The notes under the pieces are model-generated. The model did no database searches. It had not been told where the DNA came from and saw only the letters and a list, made by a program, of their open reading frames with translations. 64,000 nt of DNA, taken from NCBI GenBank assembly GCA_934408725.1, contig CAKRVB010000005.1, positions 54,132 to 118,131 of the forward strand. The letters run 5' to 3'. Position numbers and translations under genes: made by a program. The stretch comes from an uncultured Marvinbryantia sp. (GTDB lineage Bacteria > Bacillota > Clostridia > Lachnospirales > Lachnospiraceae). Of the stretch, positions 28,796-37,192 are shown piece after piece (the first letter of the stretch is position 1; each line of letters begins with the position of its first letter).

Positions 28796-29296
28796 TTATT
28801 TTCCAGCTATCGTTGTTCCAAATATGATATGACGATACTTGCTCAGTGCTCCGTATAGAATCATTCCCAGCACACCACAGGATATCACTTCCCCGATACC
28901 AACTGTCAACATCATGAACGGAATCGGAAGATTTACACCATATCCATAAAAAAGAGTAAATGGTACAATCAAAGCATTCGCCACAATCGGTGGAAGTGGC
29001 GCAAGCCATTTACTGCTTCCCCTAAGCTTGTAAGTAAATACTGCACCGATCAATGTAGCAATACTTCCAAAGATCACGTCCATAAGGATCGCTCCTCCCA
29101 GGAAGTTTGAGATAATACATCCCACAAACAAGCCTGGGATCGCTGCCGGTGTGAATGCAGGTAAAATCGTCAATGCTTCTGAGATACGCACCTGTACCTC
29201 ACCAAAGCTAAACGCTGCAAATACAGTGGTCAGCACCACATACACAGCCGCAATTGCCGCAGCCTGTACCAGAAATAAAGTACCTTTGTTTTTCAT
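28796..29296 (-). CDS. queT: Queuosine precursor ECF transporter substrate-binding protein QueT
   Basis: A 166-residue membrane protein with five or six helices that matches the QueT (DUF988) family: QAAAIAAVYVVLTTVFAAFSFGEVQVRISEALTILP near the start and NFLGGAILMDVIFGS. QueT is the S component of an ECF transporter bringing in queuosine precursors for tRNA modification; the shared ECF module is not in this window. It has its own promoter and a structured leader (29297-29414), as expected for a riboswitch-controlled uptake gene. Confidence 0.88.
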   Translation of the reverse strand: MKNKGTLFLVQAAAIAAVYVVLTTVFAAFSFGEVQVRISEALTILPAFTPAAIPGLFVGCIISNFLGGAILMDVIFGSIATLIGAVFTYKLRGSSKWLAPLPPIVANALIVPFTLFYGYGVNLPIPFMMLTVGIGEVISCGVLGMILYGALSKYRHIIFGTTIAGK

Positions 29297-29414
29297 ATTC
29301 TCTTTTCTCCTTTAGTTTTGTTTTACGAGTGGAAGGTCACGAACACTCGGCACATTTATAGGCGGTGACCGCCTTGCAAGCCCTGTACGACCTTGTTTTT
29401 GTGGGCTTACAACG
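29297..29414 (-). ncRNA. Structured queT leader RNA, candidate riboswitch
   Basis: About 118 transcribed bases before queT. In window coordinates hairpin A pairs 29375-29383 with 29403-29411 (AAGCCC/GGGCTT core), the next hairpin is AGGCGG-TGA-CCGCCT (29360-29374), and hairpin B pairs CGAGTG (29326-29331) with CACTCG (29344-29349). The loop of A holds GACCTT (29389-29394) and the loop of B holds its exact complement AAGGTC (29333-29338), allowing a six-base kissing contact. Hairpin B ends about 10 bases before an A-rich strand and the AAAGGAG ribosome site. A preQ1 or queuine sensor is likely by gene context, but it does not fit the preQ1-I pattern I know. Confidence 0.55.
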
Positions 29415-29420
29415 TGTGTG

Positions 29421-29449
29421 AGTATAGCATAGTGCTCACAAAAAAGCAA
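29421..29449 (-). promoter_or_regulatory. Sigma-A promoter of queT
   Basis: Minus-strand TTGCTT (29444-29449) and TATACT (29421-29426), 17-base spacer; the -35 overlaps the upstream terminator. Confidence 0.7.
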
Positions 29450-29474
29450 GCCCCGAATCTTTTCAGAGCCTGCT
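29440..29474 (-). terminator. Terminator of the flavodiiron gene
   Basis: GCAAGCCCC (29446-29454) pairs with GAGCCTGC (29466-29473) with one offset base; TTTTTT follows on the minus strand. Confidence 0.75.
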
Positions 29475-29494
29475 TCGTTTCTTACTTTTTTCTC

Positions 29495-30652
29495 CTATTT
29501 GCAGAGTTCTTCTGCCATTGCATCCAGCTGCTGAAGATTTTCTTCTTTTACTGCTGACATAATGGTGCAGCTGTTTTCCAGCCATGTGATATCTTTGCTC
29601 TTTTCAAATTTTGCACGAATGACTTTTCCTGCCATCGGTGCCCAGGAACCATTCTCAATAATACCAATCGTACGATTCTGATAGTTACGTTCTACCAGTT
29701 CTTCTACGAAAGTTCTCATAAATGGGAATGCTTCTCCGTTATAAGTCAGGGAAGCCAGTACCAGCTTGCCATAACGGAAGGAATCTTCTACTGCTTCTGC
29801 CATATCGCAGCGTGCCAAATCAAAGAGTGATACCTTCGGGCAGCCTTTTTCTTCCAGCTTCTGTGCCAGAATCTCTGCCGCTTTCTTTGTATTTCCATAA
29901 ACTGAAGCGTAAGCAATGACAACACCTTCTGATTCTACTTTATAAGAAGACCAGATATCATATTTTTCAATATAATGTCCCAGGTTCTCTGTCAGAACAG
30001 GTCCATGAAGCGGGCAGATAATCTGAATATCCAGTGCTACAGCCTTCTTCAGTAAAGTCTGTACCGGTGCACCATACTTTCCTACGATACCGATATAGTA
30101 ACGGCGTGCCTCACAATCCCAGTCTTCTTCCACATCCAGTGCACCAAATTTTCCAAATCCGTCTGCGGAAAACAGCACTTTTTCTGTGCTCTCATAGGTA
30201 ACCATAACTTCTGGCCAGTGTACCATCGGTGCAAATACAAAGTTCAGTACATGCTTTCCAAGTTCCAGTGTTCCGCCGTTCTTTACTTCCAGCTTCTGAT
30301 CCTTCAGATCCATCTCCGGGAAGAAATTTGTCATCATGCCAAAAGTCTTTGCATTTGCTACAACGGTAGTCTCCGGATATGCTTTCATGAAATTGTGGAT
30401 ATTCGCTGCATGATCCGGTTCCATATGCTGTACTACCAGATAATCTGGCTTCTTTCCATCCAGAACTTTAGCAATATTTCCCAGCCATTCTTCTGTAAAA
30501 TGGATATCTACTGTATCCATCACTGCAATCTTATCATCCATAATTACATAGGAGTTGTAAGCCATGCCATTCGGCACATCATACTGTCCTTCAAACAGAT
30601 CCACCTGGTGGTCATTTACTCCTACATAAAAAATACTATCTGTAATAAACAT
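29495..30652 (-). CDS. Flavodiiron protein (FprA-type oxygen/NO reductase)
   Basis: A 385-residue A-type flavoprotein: metallo-beta-lactamase-like diiron domain with HMEPDHAAN (His76, Glu78, Asp80, His81), further ligands in VHWPEVM, SADGFGKFG and PLHGPVL, then a flavodoxin domain with the FMN loop ASVYGNTKKAAE. These enzymes reduce O2 to water or NO to N2O and protect anaerobes. No rubredoxin is fused or adjacent, so the electron donor is elsewhere. Own promoter and terminator. Confidence 0.95.
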   Translation of the reverse strand: MFITDSIFYVGVNDHQVDLFEGQYDVPNGMAYNSYVIMDDKIAVMDTVDIHFTEEWLGNIAKVLDGKKPDYLVVQHMEPDHAANIHNFMKAYPETTVVANAKTFGMMTNFFPEMDLKDQKLEVKNGGTLELGKHVLNFVFAPMVHWPEVMVTYESTEKVLFSADGFGKFGALDVEEDWDCEARRYYIGIVGKYGAPVQTLLKKAVALDIQIICPLHGPVLTENLGHYIEKYDIWSSYKVESEGVVIAYASVYGNTKKAAEILAQKLEEKGCPKVSLFDLARCDMAEAVEDSFRYGKLVLASLTYNGEAFPFMRTFVEELVERNYQNRTIGIIENGSWAPMAGKVIRAKFEKSKDITWLENSCTIMSAVKEENLQQLDAMAEELCK

Positions 30653-30713
30653 AGGTCTTCTCCTCCGTTCGTAGCGTAGCTATTTATTTTCCATTTTCAA
30701 TCGCCGTGCCCTC

Positions 30714-30742
30714 ATTGTAGCACAGGCACTCACTTTCTTCAA
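30714..30742 (-). promoter_or_regulatory. Sigma-A promoter of the flavodiiron gene
   Basis: Minus-strand TTGAAG (30737-30742) and TACAAT (30714-30719), 17-base spacer. Confidence 0.7.
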
Positions 30743-30754
30743 TGTACTTTTCTT

Positions 30755-30985
30755 TTATATTTCCGTAAAAGAAAATCGTTCTTTTGTGCCGGTAGCATCC
30801 ACATCATAGACCAGCGTTCCGTCTTCCAGAGTCTGCTTCTCCCAGGTCAGTTCCTGATCCTTCACCTTGCTTCGGATCCAGGCATCTGTATCTTCTGTCT
30901 CAATTTCTTCAATAAAAATATCCCGCATCTGATTGTTGGCACATTCGTTAAAAATCTCCCATACTACCTCATAGCTCTTTTTCAT
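30755..30985 (-). CDS. Small conserved-type protein, unknown
   Basis: 76 residues, acidic, no signal or membrane segment (MKKSYEVVWEIFNECANNQMR start). Its ATG overlaps the stop of the upstream membrane protein by four bases (30982-30985), which supports real, coupled translation. I recognise no domain. Confidence 0.7.
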   Translation of the reverse strand: MKKSYEVVWEIFNECANNQMRDIFIEEIETEDTDAWIRSKVKDQELTWEKQTLEDGTLVYDVDATGTKERFSFTEI

Positions 30986-31863
30986 GCCTGTTCTCCATTC
31001 TTTCTATACTTCTTTACAGTCTGATGGAAAATACTGCGTATCCTGGACTTACGTTCGGTACCGTATCCCTTAAATCCCTTGACACGGTTCAAAGCTGCAC
31101 GATGACCGCTGCCCATGCGCTTTGTCACACGTTCCAGACTTTCTCTGGTAAAACGAAGTCTTTCCTCCGCCAGTCGATCGCTGGCTGCCTGCTTCTTTTC
31201 CTCCAGAACCTCGCCTGCTGCCAGTTTTTTCTCTTCCAGCACTTCTCCCGCCGCCTGACTCTTCTGCTGCACGGTACTGACAAACTGCTCCATATGCTGG
31301 TTCAGTGCTTCTTCCATAGCAGCTACATTCCGTTCAAATCCAGTCAATGCAGATACAGTCAATGTGGCATCAGCTGCCAGCAGAGCCATGAAAATCAACG
31401 AAAACAGCTCCATCAGAATCGGAGTAATCCATGTAGTGGCATCCCTGGTGGCCGGTGCGATCACATAGATAACCAGAAGCCCTGCCACACCAAATCCTAC
31501 TGACGCCGGAAAGCAGACTCTTCCGTTGATATTCAGTGGTACATCACTATAATCCCACCAATATGCATGGAACAGCTTCTCCAACCCCCAGGAGGTTACA
31601 TACTCCAGTACAATACTTCCAAAAAACGCTATCAGAAATACCTGCCACCAGGTATAACTGATCTCCCCCTGATTCTGACTGGTAAACCAGTCCATTAATG
31701 CCATAATCGTTGCCGCCCCTACCCCATAGATCGGGCAGACAGGTCCATATAGAAAGCCTCTGTTCTGCCAGGATCCGCTCTTCACGGTGCAGAAAATAGA
31801 TTCATAAATCCAGCCCATACAGCTGAATATGACAAAATATACAAAATATTTACTGATCCACAT
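30982..31863 (-). CDS. CmpB-type putative ABC transporter permease (PF06541-like)
   Basis: 293 residues. The N-terminal 190 carry six hydrophobic helices with the family markers CMGWIYESIFCTVKSG, NRGFLYGPVCPIYGVGA and ALWDYSDVPLNINGRVC-like HAYWWDYSDVPLN. The C-terminal 100 residues are a charged coiled coil with a repeated AAGEVLEEKK unit, then a basic tail. Named a permease by family only; function unproven. I start at the ATG ending at 31863, after AGGGGAAG; a longer frame to 31902 has no ribosome site. Confidence 0.8.
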   Translation of the reverse strand: MWISKYFVYFVIFSCMGWIYESIFCTVKSGSWQNRGFLYGPVCPIYGVGAATIMALMDWFTSQNQGEISYTWWQVFLIAFFGSIVLEYVTSWGLEKLFHAYWWDYSDVPLNINGRVCFPASVGFGVAGLLVIYVIAPATRDATTWITPILMELFSLIFMALLAADATLTVSALTGFERNVAAMEEALNQHMEQFVSTVQQKSQAAGEVLEEKKLAAGEVLEEKKQAASDRLAEERLRFTRESLERVTKRMGSGHRAALNRVKGFKGYGTERKSRIRSIFHQTVKKYRKNGEQA

Positions 31864-32056
31864 ATGATTCTTCCCCTTACTGTCGGTTTTTGTTACTGCC
31901 ATTATTCTAACACAGGCAAATCCTTCTTTACAAGTTTCAACATTCTTCCTGGCTTTTCCAGGATTCCCATAAATACAGGCTTTCTGACTGTCAAGTAGAA
32001 AAACCCTCCATTTTCTTCTCCGATTTTTAGTAATTATTTTCCCTTTTCATTTCCTG

Positions 32057-32129
32057 TATAATGCGTTATCATAGTACTCGAACACCAGATATTGTGTTTA
32101 CATAATATCATCAAAACTATATCTGGTTA
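32057..32129 (+). promoter_or_regulatory. nrdD promoter region with tandem NrdR-like boxes
   Basis: A perfect -10 TATAAT is at 32057-32062. Two 16-bp boxes follow: ACACCAGATATTGTGT (32082-32097) and AAACTATATCTGGTTA (32114-32129). Their centres are 32 bp apart, the three-turn spacing typical of NrdR box pairs before ribonucleotide reductase genes. Further down a stem ATTCTGTC/GACAGAAT (32181-32208) lies in the leader. The rest of the 31903-32247 gap shows nothing else. Confidence 0.65.
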
Positions 32130-32247
32130 CCAGAGCAGAGCTTTTTTCATTAGAGTTTTGCCCTTTATTTAAAGCATTTTATTCTGTCTGGCCTGTCCAT
32201 GACAGAATATTTTCTTGATTAACATTTTTTAGATTTGAGGGGTAATT

Positions 32248-34455
32248 ATGAGTACAACTATCACAACTAATGTTATTAAACGAAATGGAGAAGAGGTTCA
32301 CTTTGATCTGGATAAAATCGTGAACGCCATTAAGGCAGCGAATAACGAAGTAGATCTCCTGCATCAGCTGAATGATTATCAGATTATGGCCATTGCGGAT
32401 ACCATTTCACAGCAGATTCATCGGATGACCCATGCGGTGAATGTGGAAGATATCCAGGATATGGTGGAGACCGGTATCATGGAGATGCGTGGGTACGAGG
32501 TAGCACAGAAGTATGTCCGCTACCGCTACAAGAGAGAGCTTTCCAGGAAAAGTAATACCACTGACAATGGTATTCTGGCATTGATTGACCACATGAACGA
32601 AGAAGTCAAGCAGGAGAATTCCAATAAGAACCCGGTGATCAACTCTACTCAGAGAGATTATATGGCTGGTGAAGTCAGCAAGGACCTGACCCGCCGTGTT
32701 CTGCTTCCTGAAGACATTGTGAAAGCACATGAGGAAGGTATTATTCATTTTCATGATTCTGATTATTTTGCTCAGAAAGAGCATAACTGCGATTTGCTGA
32801 ATCTGGAAGACATGCTTCAGAATGGTACTGTCATCAGTGAGACTATGATTGAGAAGCCACACAGCTTTTTTACTGCCTGTAACGTTACCACACAGATTGT
32901 TGCACAGGTAGCCAGCAATCAGTATGGCGGACAGTCTTTTACGCTGTCCCATCTGGCACCTTTTGTCGATATCAGCCGTCAGAAGCTGCGTAAAGCTGTT
33001 ATCGCAGAGCGTACCGAATGCGGTGAAGCTCTGGATGAGACAATCATCAACAAAATTACCGAACGCCGTCTTCGTGAAGAAGTCAAGAGCGGTATCCAGA
33101 CGATTCAGTACCAGCTGATCACTCTGATGACCTGTAACGGTCAGGCACCTTTCGTTACGATCTTCATGTATCTGGATGAAGTCCCGGAAGGTCAGACCAG
33201 AGATGATCTGGCCATGATTATCGAAGAAGTGCTAATCCAGCGTATGCAGGGTGTAAAGAATGAAAAGGGTGTATGGATTACTCCTGCATTCCCGAAGCTG
33301 ATCTATACTCTGGATGAAGACAATATTACCGAAGATTCCAAGTACTGGTATCTGACAGAGCTGGCTGCAAAATGTACCGCCAAGCGTATGGTTCCGGATT
33401 ATATTTCCGCCAAGATCATGCGTGAACTGAAGAATGGCAATGTTTACACTTGTATGGGATGCCGTTCTTTCCTGACGGTTGAAGATTCTCAGCGCAATCC
33501 GGATGGAAGCCATAAGTTCTACGGTCGCTTCAATCAGGGCGTAGTTACCCTGAATCTGGTAGATGTAGCATGTTCATCCGATGGTGATATGGATAAATTC
33601 TGGCAGATTCTGGAAGAGCGTCTTGAACTTTGCCACCGTGCCCTGCGCTGCCGTCATGATCGTCTGCTTGGCACTGTATCTGATGTGGCACCTATTCTGT
33701 GGCAGCATGGTGCGCTGGCCCGCCTGAAAAAGGGTGAAACCATCGACAAACTATTATATAATGGTTATTCCACCATCTCTCTTGGCTATGCCGGTCTTCA
33801 TGAGATGTGTGTACGCATGACCGGCCACTCTCATACTGCACCAGAAGGACATGACTTTGCCCTTGCTGTCATGCAGAAGCTGAATGACAAGTGTAAGGAA
33901 TGGAAAGCGGCCGAGAACATCAGCTATTCTGTTTACGGTACTCCACTGGAATCTACTACTTACAAGTTCGCCAAATGCCTGCAGAAGCGTTTTGGTATCA
34001 TCCCAGGCGTTACCGATAAGAACTATATCACCAACAGCTATCATGTACATGTCGCAGAAAAGATCGATGCATTCAGCAAACTGAAGTTCGAGTCGGAATT
34101 CCAGAAGCTTTCTCCTGGCGGAGCCATCAGTTATGTGGAAGTACCGAATCTGCAGACCAACATTCCAGCTGTTCTGTCTGTGATGAAGTTTATCTATGAG
34201 AACATCATGTATGCGGAGCTGAATACCAAGAGTGACTACTGCGAAAACTGTGGATACGATGGTGAGATCAAGATCGTTACCGATGATTCCGGCAAGCTGG
34301 TCTGGGAATGCCCGAACTGCGGCAACCGTGATCAGGATAAGCTTTTTGTTGCACGAAGAACCTGCGGATATATCGGTACTCAGTTCTGGAATCAGGGACG
34401 TACACAGGAGATCAAAGACCGAGTGCTTCATATGTCCTGTGGAACGTGTGAGTAA
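32248..34455 (+). CDS. nrdD: Anaerobic ribonucleoside-triphosphate reductase (class III)
   Basis: Makes deoxyribonucleotides without oxygen through a glycyl radical. 735 residues: N-terminal ATP-cone (about 1-95, VIKRNGEEVHFDLDKI), catalytic barrel, zinc cysteines CENCGYDG and CPNCGNRD, and the radical site RTCGYIG with Gly710. GAGGGG precedes the ATG. Paired with the activase nrdG 112 bases downstream, though a terminator lies between. Confidence 0.97.
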   Translation: MSTTITTNVIKRNGEEVHFDLDKIVNAIKAANNEVDLLHQLNDYQIMAIADTISQQIHRMTHAVNVEDIQDMVETGIMEMRGYEVAQKYVRYRYKRELSRKSNTTDNGILALIDHMNEEVKQENSNKNPVINSTQRDYMAGEVSKDLTRRVLLPEDIVKAHEEGIIHFHDSDYFAQKEHNCDLLNLEDMLQNGTVISETMIEKPHSFFTACNVTTQIVAQVASNQYGGQSFTLSHLAPFVDISRQKLRKAVIAERTECGEALDETIINKITERRLREEVKSGIQTIQYQLITLMTCNGQAPFVTIFMYLDEVPEGQTRDDLAMIIEEVLIQRMQGVKNEKGVWITPAFPKLIYTLDEDNITEDSKYWYLTELAAKCTAKRMVPDYISAKIMRELKNGNVYTCMGCRSFLTVEDSQRNPDGSHKFYGRFNQGVVTLNLVDVACSSDGDMDKFWQILEERLELCHRALRCRHDRLLGTVSDVAPILWQHGALARLKKGETIDKLLYNGYSTISLGYAGLHEMCVRMTGHSHTAPEGHDFALAVMQKLNDKCKEWKAAENISYSVYGTPLESTTYKFAKCLQKRFGIIPGVTDKNYITNSYHVHVAEKIDAFSKLKFESEFQKLSPGGAISYVEVPNLQTNIPAVLSVMKFIYENIMYAELNTKSDYCENCGYDGEIKIVTDDSGKLVWECPNCGNRDQDKLFVARRTCGYIGTQFWNQGRTQEIKDRVLHMSCGTCE

Positions 34456-34494
34456 CTTGAACAAAATAATTTTCTTTGCTTTTTAATCACATTC

Positions 34495-34529
34495 AAAAAA
34501 AGGATTCGATCAGATCGGATCCTTTTTTT
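34495..34529 (+). terminator. Terminator between nrdD and nrdG
   Basis: A-run, AAGGAT/ATCCTT and CGAT/ATCG pairs, then TTTTTTT. Being strong yet inside the nrdDG pair, it probably lowers nrdG expression relative to nrdD. Confidence 0.8.
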
Positions 34530-34567
34530 AGGAAATCTAGCGCTCACTTACAAGGAGGTATTTAAGT

Positions 34568-35095
34568 ATGTATGTTGGCGAGATCATGAAAGCGGACTGT
34601 GCAAACGGAACCGGTACCAGGGTGTCTGTCTTTGTATCTGGCTGCCTGAATCATTGCAAGGGATGCTTCCAGCCACAGACCTGGGACTTCCATTATGGAA
34701 TACCATTCACACAGGAACTGGAAGATATGGTACTAAACGAGCTTTCCGAATCTTATTATGAAGGCCTGACCATTCTGGGTGGCGAGCCCTTTGAGCTCCA
34801 GAACCAGCCAGATGTTCTGGCTTTAATTCTCCGGGTCAAGAAAGAACTTCCAGAAAAAAATATCTGGATGTACACCGGATATACCTATCATCAGGATCTG
34901 GTGCCGGGCGGCTGTCGTTATATCCCAGATGTGACAGACACGATTCTGGATCACATCGATGTTCTGGTAGATGGCCGATTTGAAGAAGAGAAAAAGAATC
35001 TTTCTTTATACTTCCGTGGTTCCGAAAACCAGCGGATCATTGACATGAAAAAGACACGTTCTGGAAATGACATTGTCCTTGTACCATTTCCCTAA
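34568..35095 (+). CDS. nrdG: Anaerobic ribonucleotide reductase activating protein
   Basis: A 175-residue radical SAM enzyme that places the glycyl radical on NrdD. The 4Fe-4S site is C-x3-C-x2-C at Cys26, Cys30 and Cys33 (SGCLNHCKGCFQPQTW), followed by LGGEPFE for SAM. AAGGAGG precedes the ATG. Confidence 0.96.
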   Translation: MYVGEIMKADCANGTGTRVSVFVSGCLNHCKGCFQPQTWDFHYGIPFTQELEDMVLNELSESYYEGLTILGGEPFELQNQPDVLALILRVKKELPEKNIWMYTGYTYHQDLVPGGCRYIPDVTDTILDHIDVLVDGRFEEEKKNLSLYFRGSENQRIIDMKKTRSGNDIVLVPFP

Positions 35096-35102
35096 ATTTT
35101 TA

Positions 35103-35135
35103 CAGGATCTGAAAAACTATCAGATCCTGCTTTTC
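35103..35135 (+). terminator. Terminator of nrdG
   Basis: CAGGATCTGA with TCAGATCCTG, a perfect 10-bp stem with a 7-base loop, then CTTTTC. It marks the left edge of the accessory island. Confidence 0.85.
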
Positions 35136-35136
35136 A

Positions 35137-35592
35137 TTAAATATTAAAAATACGTCGCCATCTTCTGCCATTGCACTGCGGGCACGGATTATGCCCTCTT
35201 TTCTGTTTCATTAACCTCTTTTTTGCGCTCATCGGGTACTTTCGTCCACACAATTTACAAAGCCACCATACCTCCTGATTATCTGTATCAAGAATTTGAT
35301 CTGGATCCACTTCTATAAATATATTCTCCACCCAACACCATTCTTCCATAAGATCTGGATGCTTCACTTTGAATGAGTTGTAACCAGGCAGTATTTTTCT
35401 ATCACTACAATACAGACACGCATCATCTCCTGTTTTGCGGTCTCCTATTATGTAGCTGTATTCCCCATGACAGGTCGGACATTTCCACAGCGCTGTGTTC
35501 CTTGAATTATAACGTACTTCGTCTGGTCCACTCTCATTATTCTCTGACCATTCCTCTGAAAGTTCCGGATTCTTTGTTAACAGATTATTATA
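35137..35592 (-). pseudogene. Fragment of a DUF4379-type zinc-ribbon protein
   Basis: The frame is open from 35592 to the stop at 35137 and reads as consecutive zinc-ribbon repeats: WKCPTCHGEYS, ACLYCSDRK, LPGYNSFKVKHPDLMEEW, WWLCKLCGRKY and NPCPQCNGRRW. These C-x2-C units separated by ...HPDLxxEW are typical of DUF4379 repeat proteins. There is no ATG; the first usable start is GTG 35365-35367, in the middle of a repeat, which would give only 76 residues. Upstream a TGA ends the frame. It looks like the C-terminal remnant of a larger gene. Confidence 0.65.
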
Positions 35593-35682
35593 TCATAAAT
35601 TCTGGTTTCTTCCACATTTATACGATCATATGTTCGAATTCTACTATATGTACAAAAGATGTTCGTCAGGAGAACCTCAATT

Positions 35683-36048
35683 ATGGATATATCCAAAGAT
35701 GAATTAAAGAAAATTATTGGGAACACTTTAAAAAAAGCCCGAAAGAAGAAAAATATTTCTCAAAAAGCTGCTGCTGAAAAAATTGGTGTCAGCCATTCTG
35801 TATTGACCCGGTATGAAAATGGAACTATCGATATCCCTGGCAGTTCTATTCCGGAGCTGATTTATTATTATCAATCCCAAAAGGCTACTTTTGATACAGC
35901 TATTCAAAAATACGCCGAAAGTCCTAATGAACTAAAACAGGCACTTCACAAATACGCTGCCCACTTCCCAAACAGGGAGAAACTAAAACTGACAAAGCAG
36001 CTAAACCACAGCTCACAGAGGAAGAACAATCTGCAGTTGATAACTTGA
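35683..36048 (+). CDS. XRE-family HTH regulator, first frame
   Basis: From the ATG at 35683 (AGGAG 10 bases upstream) a 121-residue protein begins with a helix-turn-helix of the lambda-Cro/C1 type: IGNTLKKARKKKNISQKAAAEKIGVSHSVLTRYENG. After about residue 95 the sequence becomes basic and unlike the rest (LKLTKQLNHSSQRK), while the -1 frame continues with a natural-looking protein to 36368. The site of change is C-CCA-AAC at 35967-35973. Confidence 0.75.
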   Translation: MDISKDELKKIIGNTLKKARKKKNISQKAAAEKIGVSHSVLTRYENGTIDIPGSSIPELIYYYQSQKATFDTAIQKYAESPNELKQALHKYAAHFPNREKLKLTKQLNHSSQRKNNLQLIT

Positions 36049-36368
36049 TGCCTTTTATGCTGTATGTATTTGACACCATTGCAGAATCCGATATGAGTGA
36101 ATCTCAAAAAAAACTTCTCATTTACGCAATTGCATCTAACTATGTTGCCATACAGGAAGGCTGTCAAACCCAGCCTGCTCTGAATCACTATATCCAAAAA
36201 ATGCCGACATACAACATGCTATGTGATATCCATGAAGAGAGAGAAGTTCCAAATGCTGAATATAAAGAATATGAACGGGAAAAAACCTGCTCAAATTTCA
36301 AAGCAGGCTGTTTCCCATTCATTAAAAACAGTCCACAAAATGACTTAATTTATGAATCCATTATATAA
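35970..36368 (+). other. C-terminal part of the XRE protein in the -1 frame
   Basis: This frame reads KQGETKTDKAAKPQL..., then NLMPFMLYVFDTIAESDMSESQKKLLIYAIAS, typical of the acidic helical tail of phage-type XRE regulators. Joined at the slippery C-CCA-AAC the whole protein would be about 228 residues. Either one C was lost from a CCCC run (frameshift mutation) or the two parts are joined by -1 frameshifting. An ATG at 36045 could also start the second half alone. Confidence 0.55.
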
Positions 36369-36471
36369 AAACTAATTTGATATAAGCTGATATAATCATC
36401 TTTAGTAATATAAGTTTAGCATATACATGCTAAAATACTTTATAGAACAATAGATCCTGAGCCTTTACATT

Positions 36472-36780
36472 TTACTTTAAATACTCATTTGATTTTATAA
36501 TATAACTTTTCATAAGCTCTGCCCTCTTATCATCTAGTTTTGTATTTACAATTTGAACATCAAATCTATAAAATAATCTATCTGATATTTCATCTTCTAA
36601 AGATTTCAATTCCTCTTTATCAGTATGATTTTTCAAGAACACAAGCCACTCTTTTGCCTCTCTTTTGTTTTGAAACAATAGATAATCTTTATATTCCGTT
36701 TCCATTAATTCAATTGTAGTTATTAATTCTGTCAAAATGCTTATTAGCTCTTTATGTTGTTTTTCAGTAATGCAACCCAT
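36472..36780 (-). CDS. Small helical protein of the immunity island, unknown
   Basis: 102 residues, Lys/Glu-rich, mostly helical, no signal peptide (start MGCITEKQHKELISILTEL). GGAAGTG precedes the ATG. Low GC compared with the core genes. Position in a row of same-strand immunity-like genes suggests a similar role, but I recognise no family. Confidence 0.6.
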   Translation of the reverse strand: MGCITEKQHKELISILTELITTIELMETEYKDYLLFQNKREAKEWLVFLKNHTDKEELKSLEDEISDRLFYRFDVQIVNTKLDDKRAELMKSYIIKSNEYLK

Positions 36781-37149
36781 TTTTTTATCACTTCCATTTC
36801 ATTTTCGATATTTTTATCCAATCTGCCGGTATTTCTCTAAAAGAAATATATGCCTGATGTGCTCCTCCATATAGCCCCATTCCCTGTGCGCCAACCTTTC
36901 CTTCTATTCTGTCAGCTGGTCATATATATATTGACAGGCATCACTTTCCGAATCAAAAAACCTATTTGTTGTTTTTACCCCTCTTTCCAAATAGTAAACC
37001 TGCCATTTATCATCCGATTTTTTCAGACAGAAGCGTTCATCTGTTCTCCCCTTTTCATCTAAGTTGTACAACCAATCCGGTACCCTGGCTATTTGCAGCT
37101 TTTTTGATAAATTCTCACGATTCAACACATTACTCTTATCCACACACAT
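36744..37149 (-). pseudogene. Immunity-like small gene, probably frameshifted
   Basis: The first frame (37149 to 36904, 81 residues) has WQVYYLERGVKTTNRFFDSESDACQYIYDQL, a pattern seen in small immunity proteins. It ends at TAG, but from the same point the neighbouring frame continues as IEGKVGAQGMGLYGGAHQA and WIKNIENEMEVIKKW, up to a stop at 36744-36746, overlapping the next gene. GGAGG is only three bases from the ATG, so the GTG two codons later may be the real start. Confidence 0.5.
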
Positions 37150-37192
37150 ATTCCTCCTTCTTTGGTGTCAGAGGAAATAAGCCAACTGGATC

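Noticed and set aside
29297..29414. preQ1-I riboswitch
   Set aside because: The A-rich tail is present but the short C-rich loop that should pair with it is missing; larger multi-hairpin fold seen instead.
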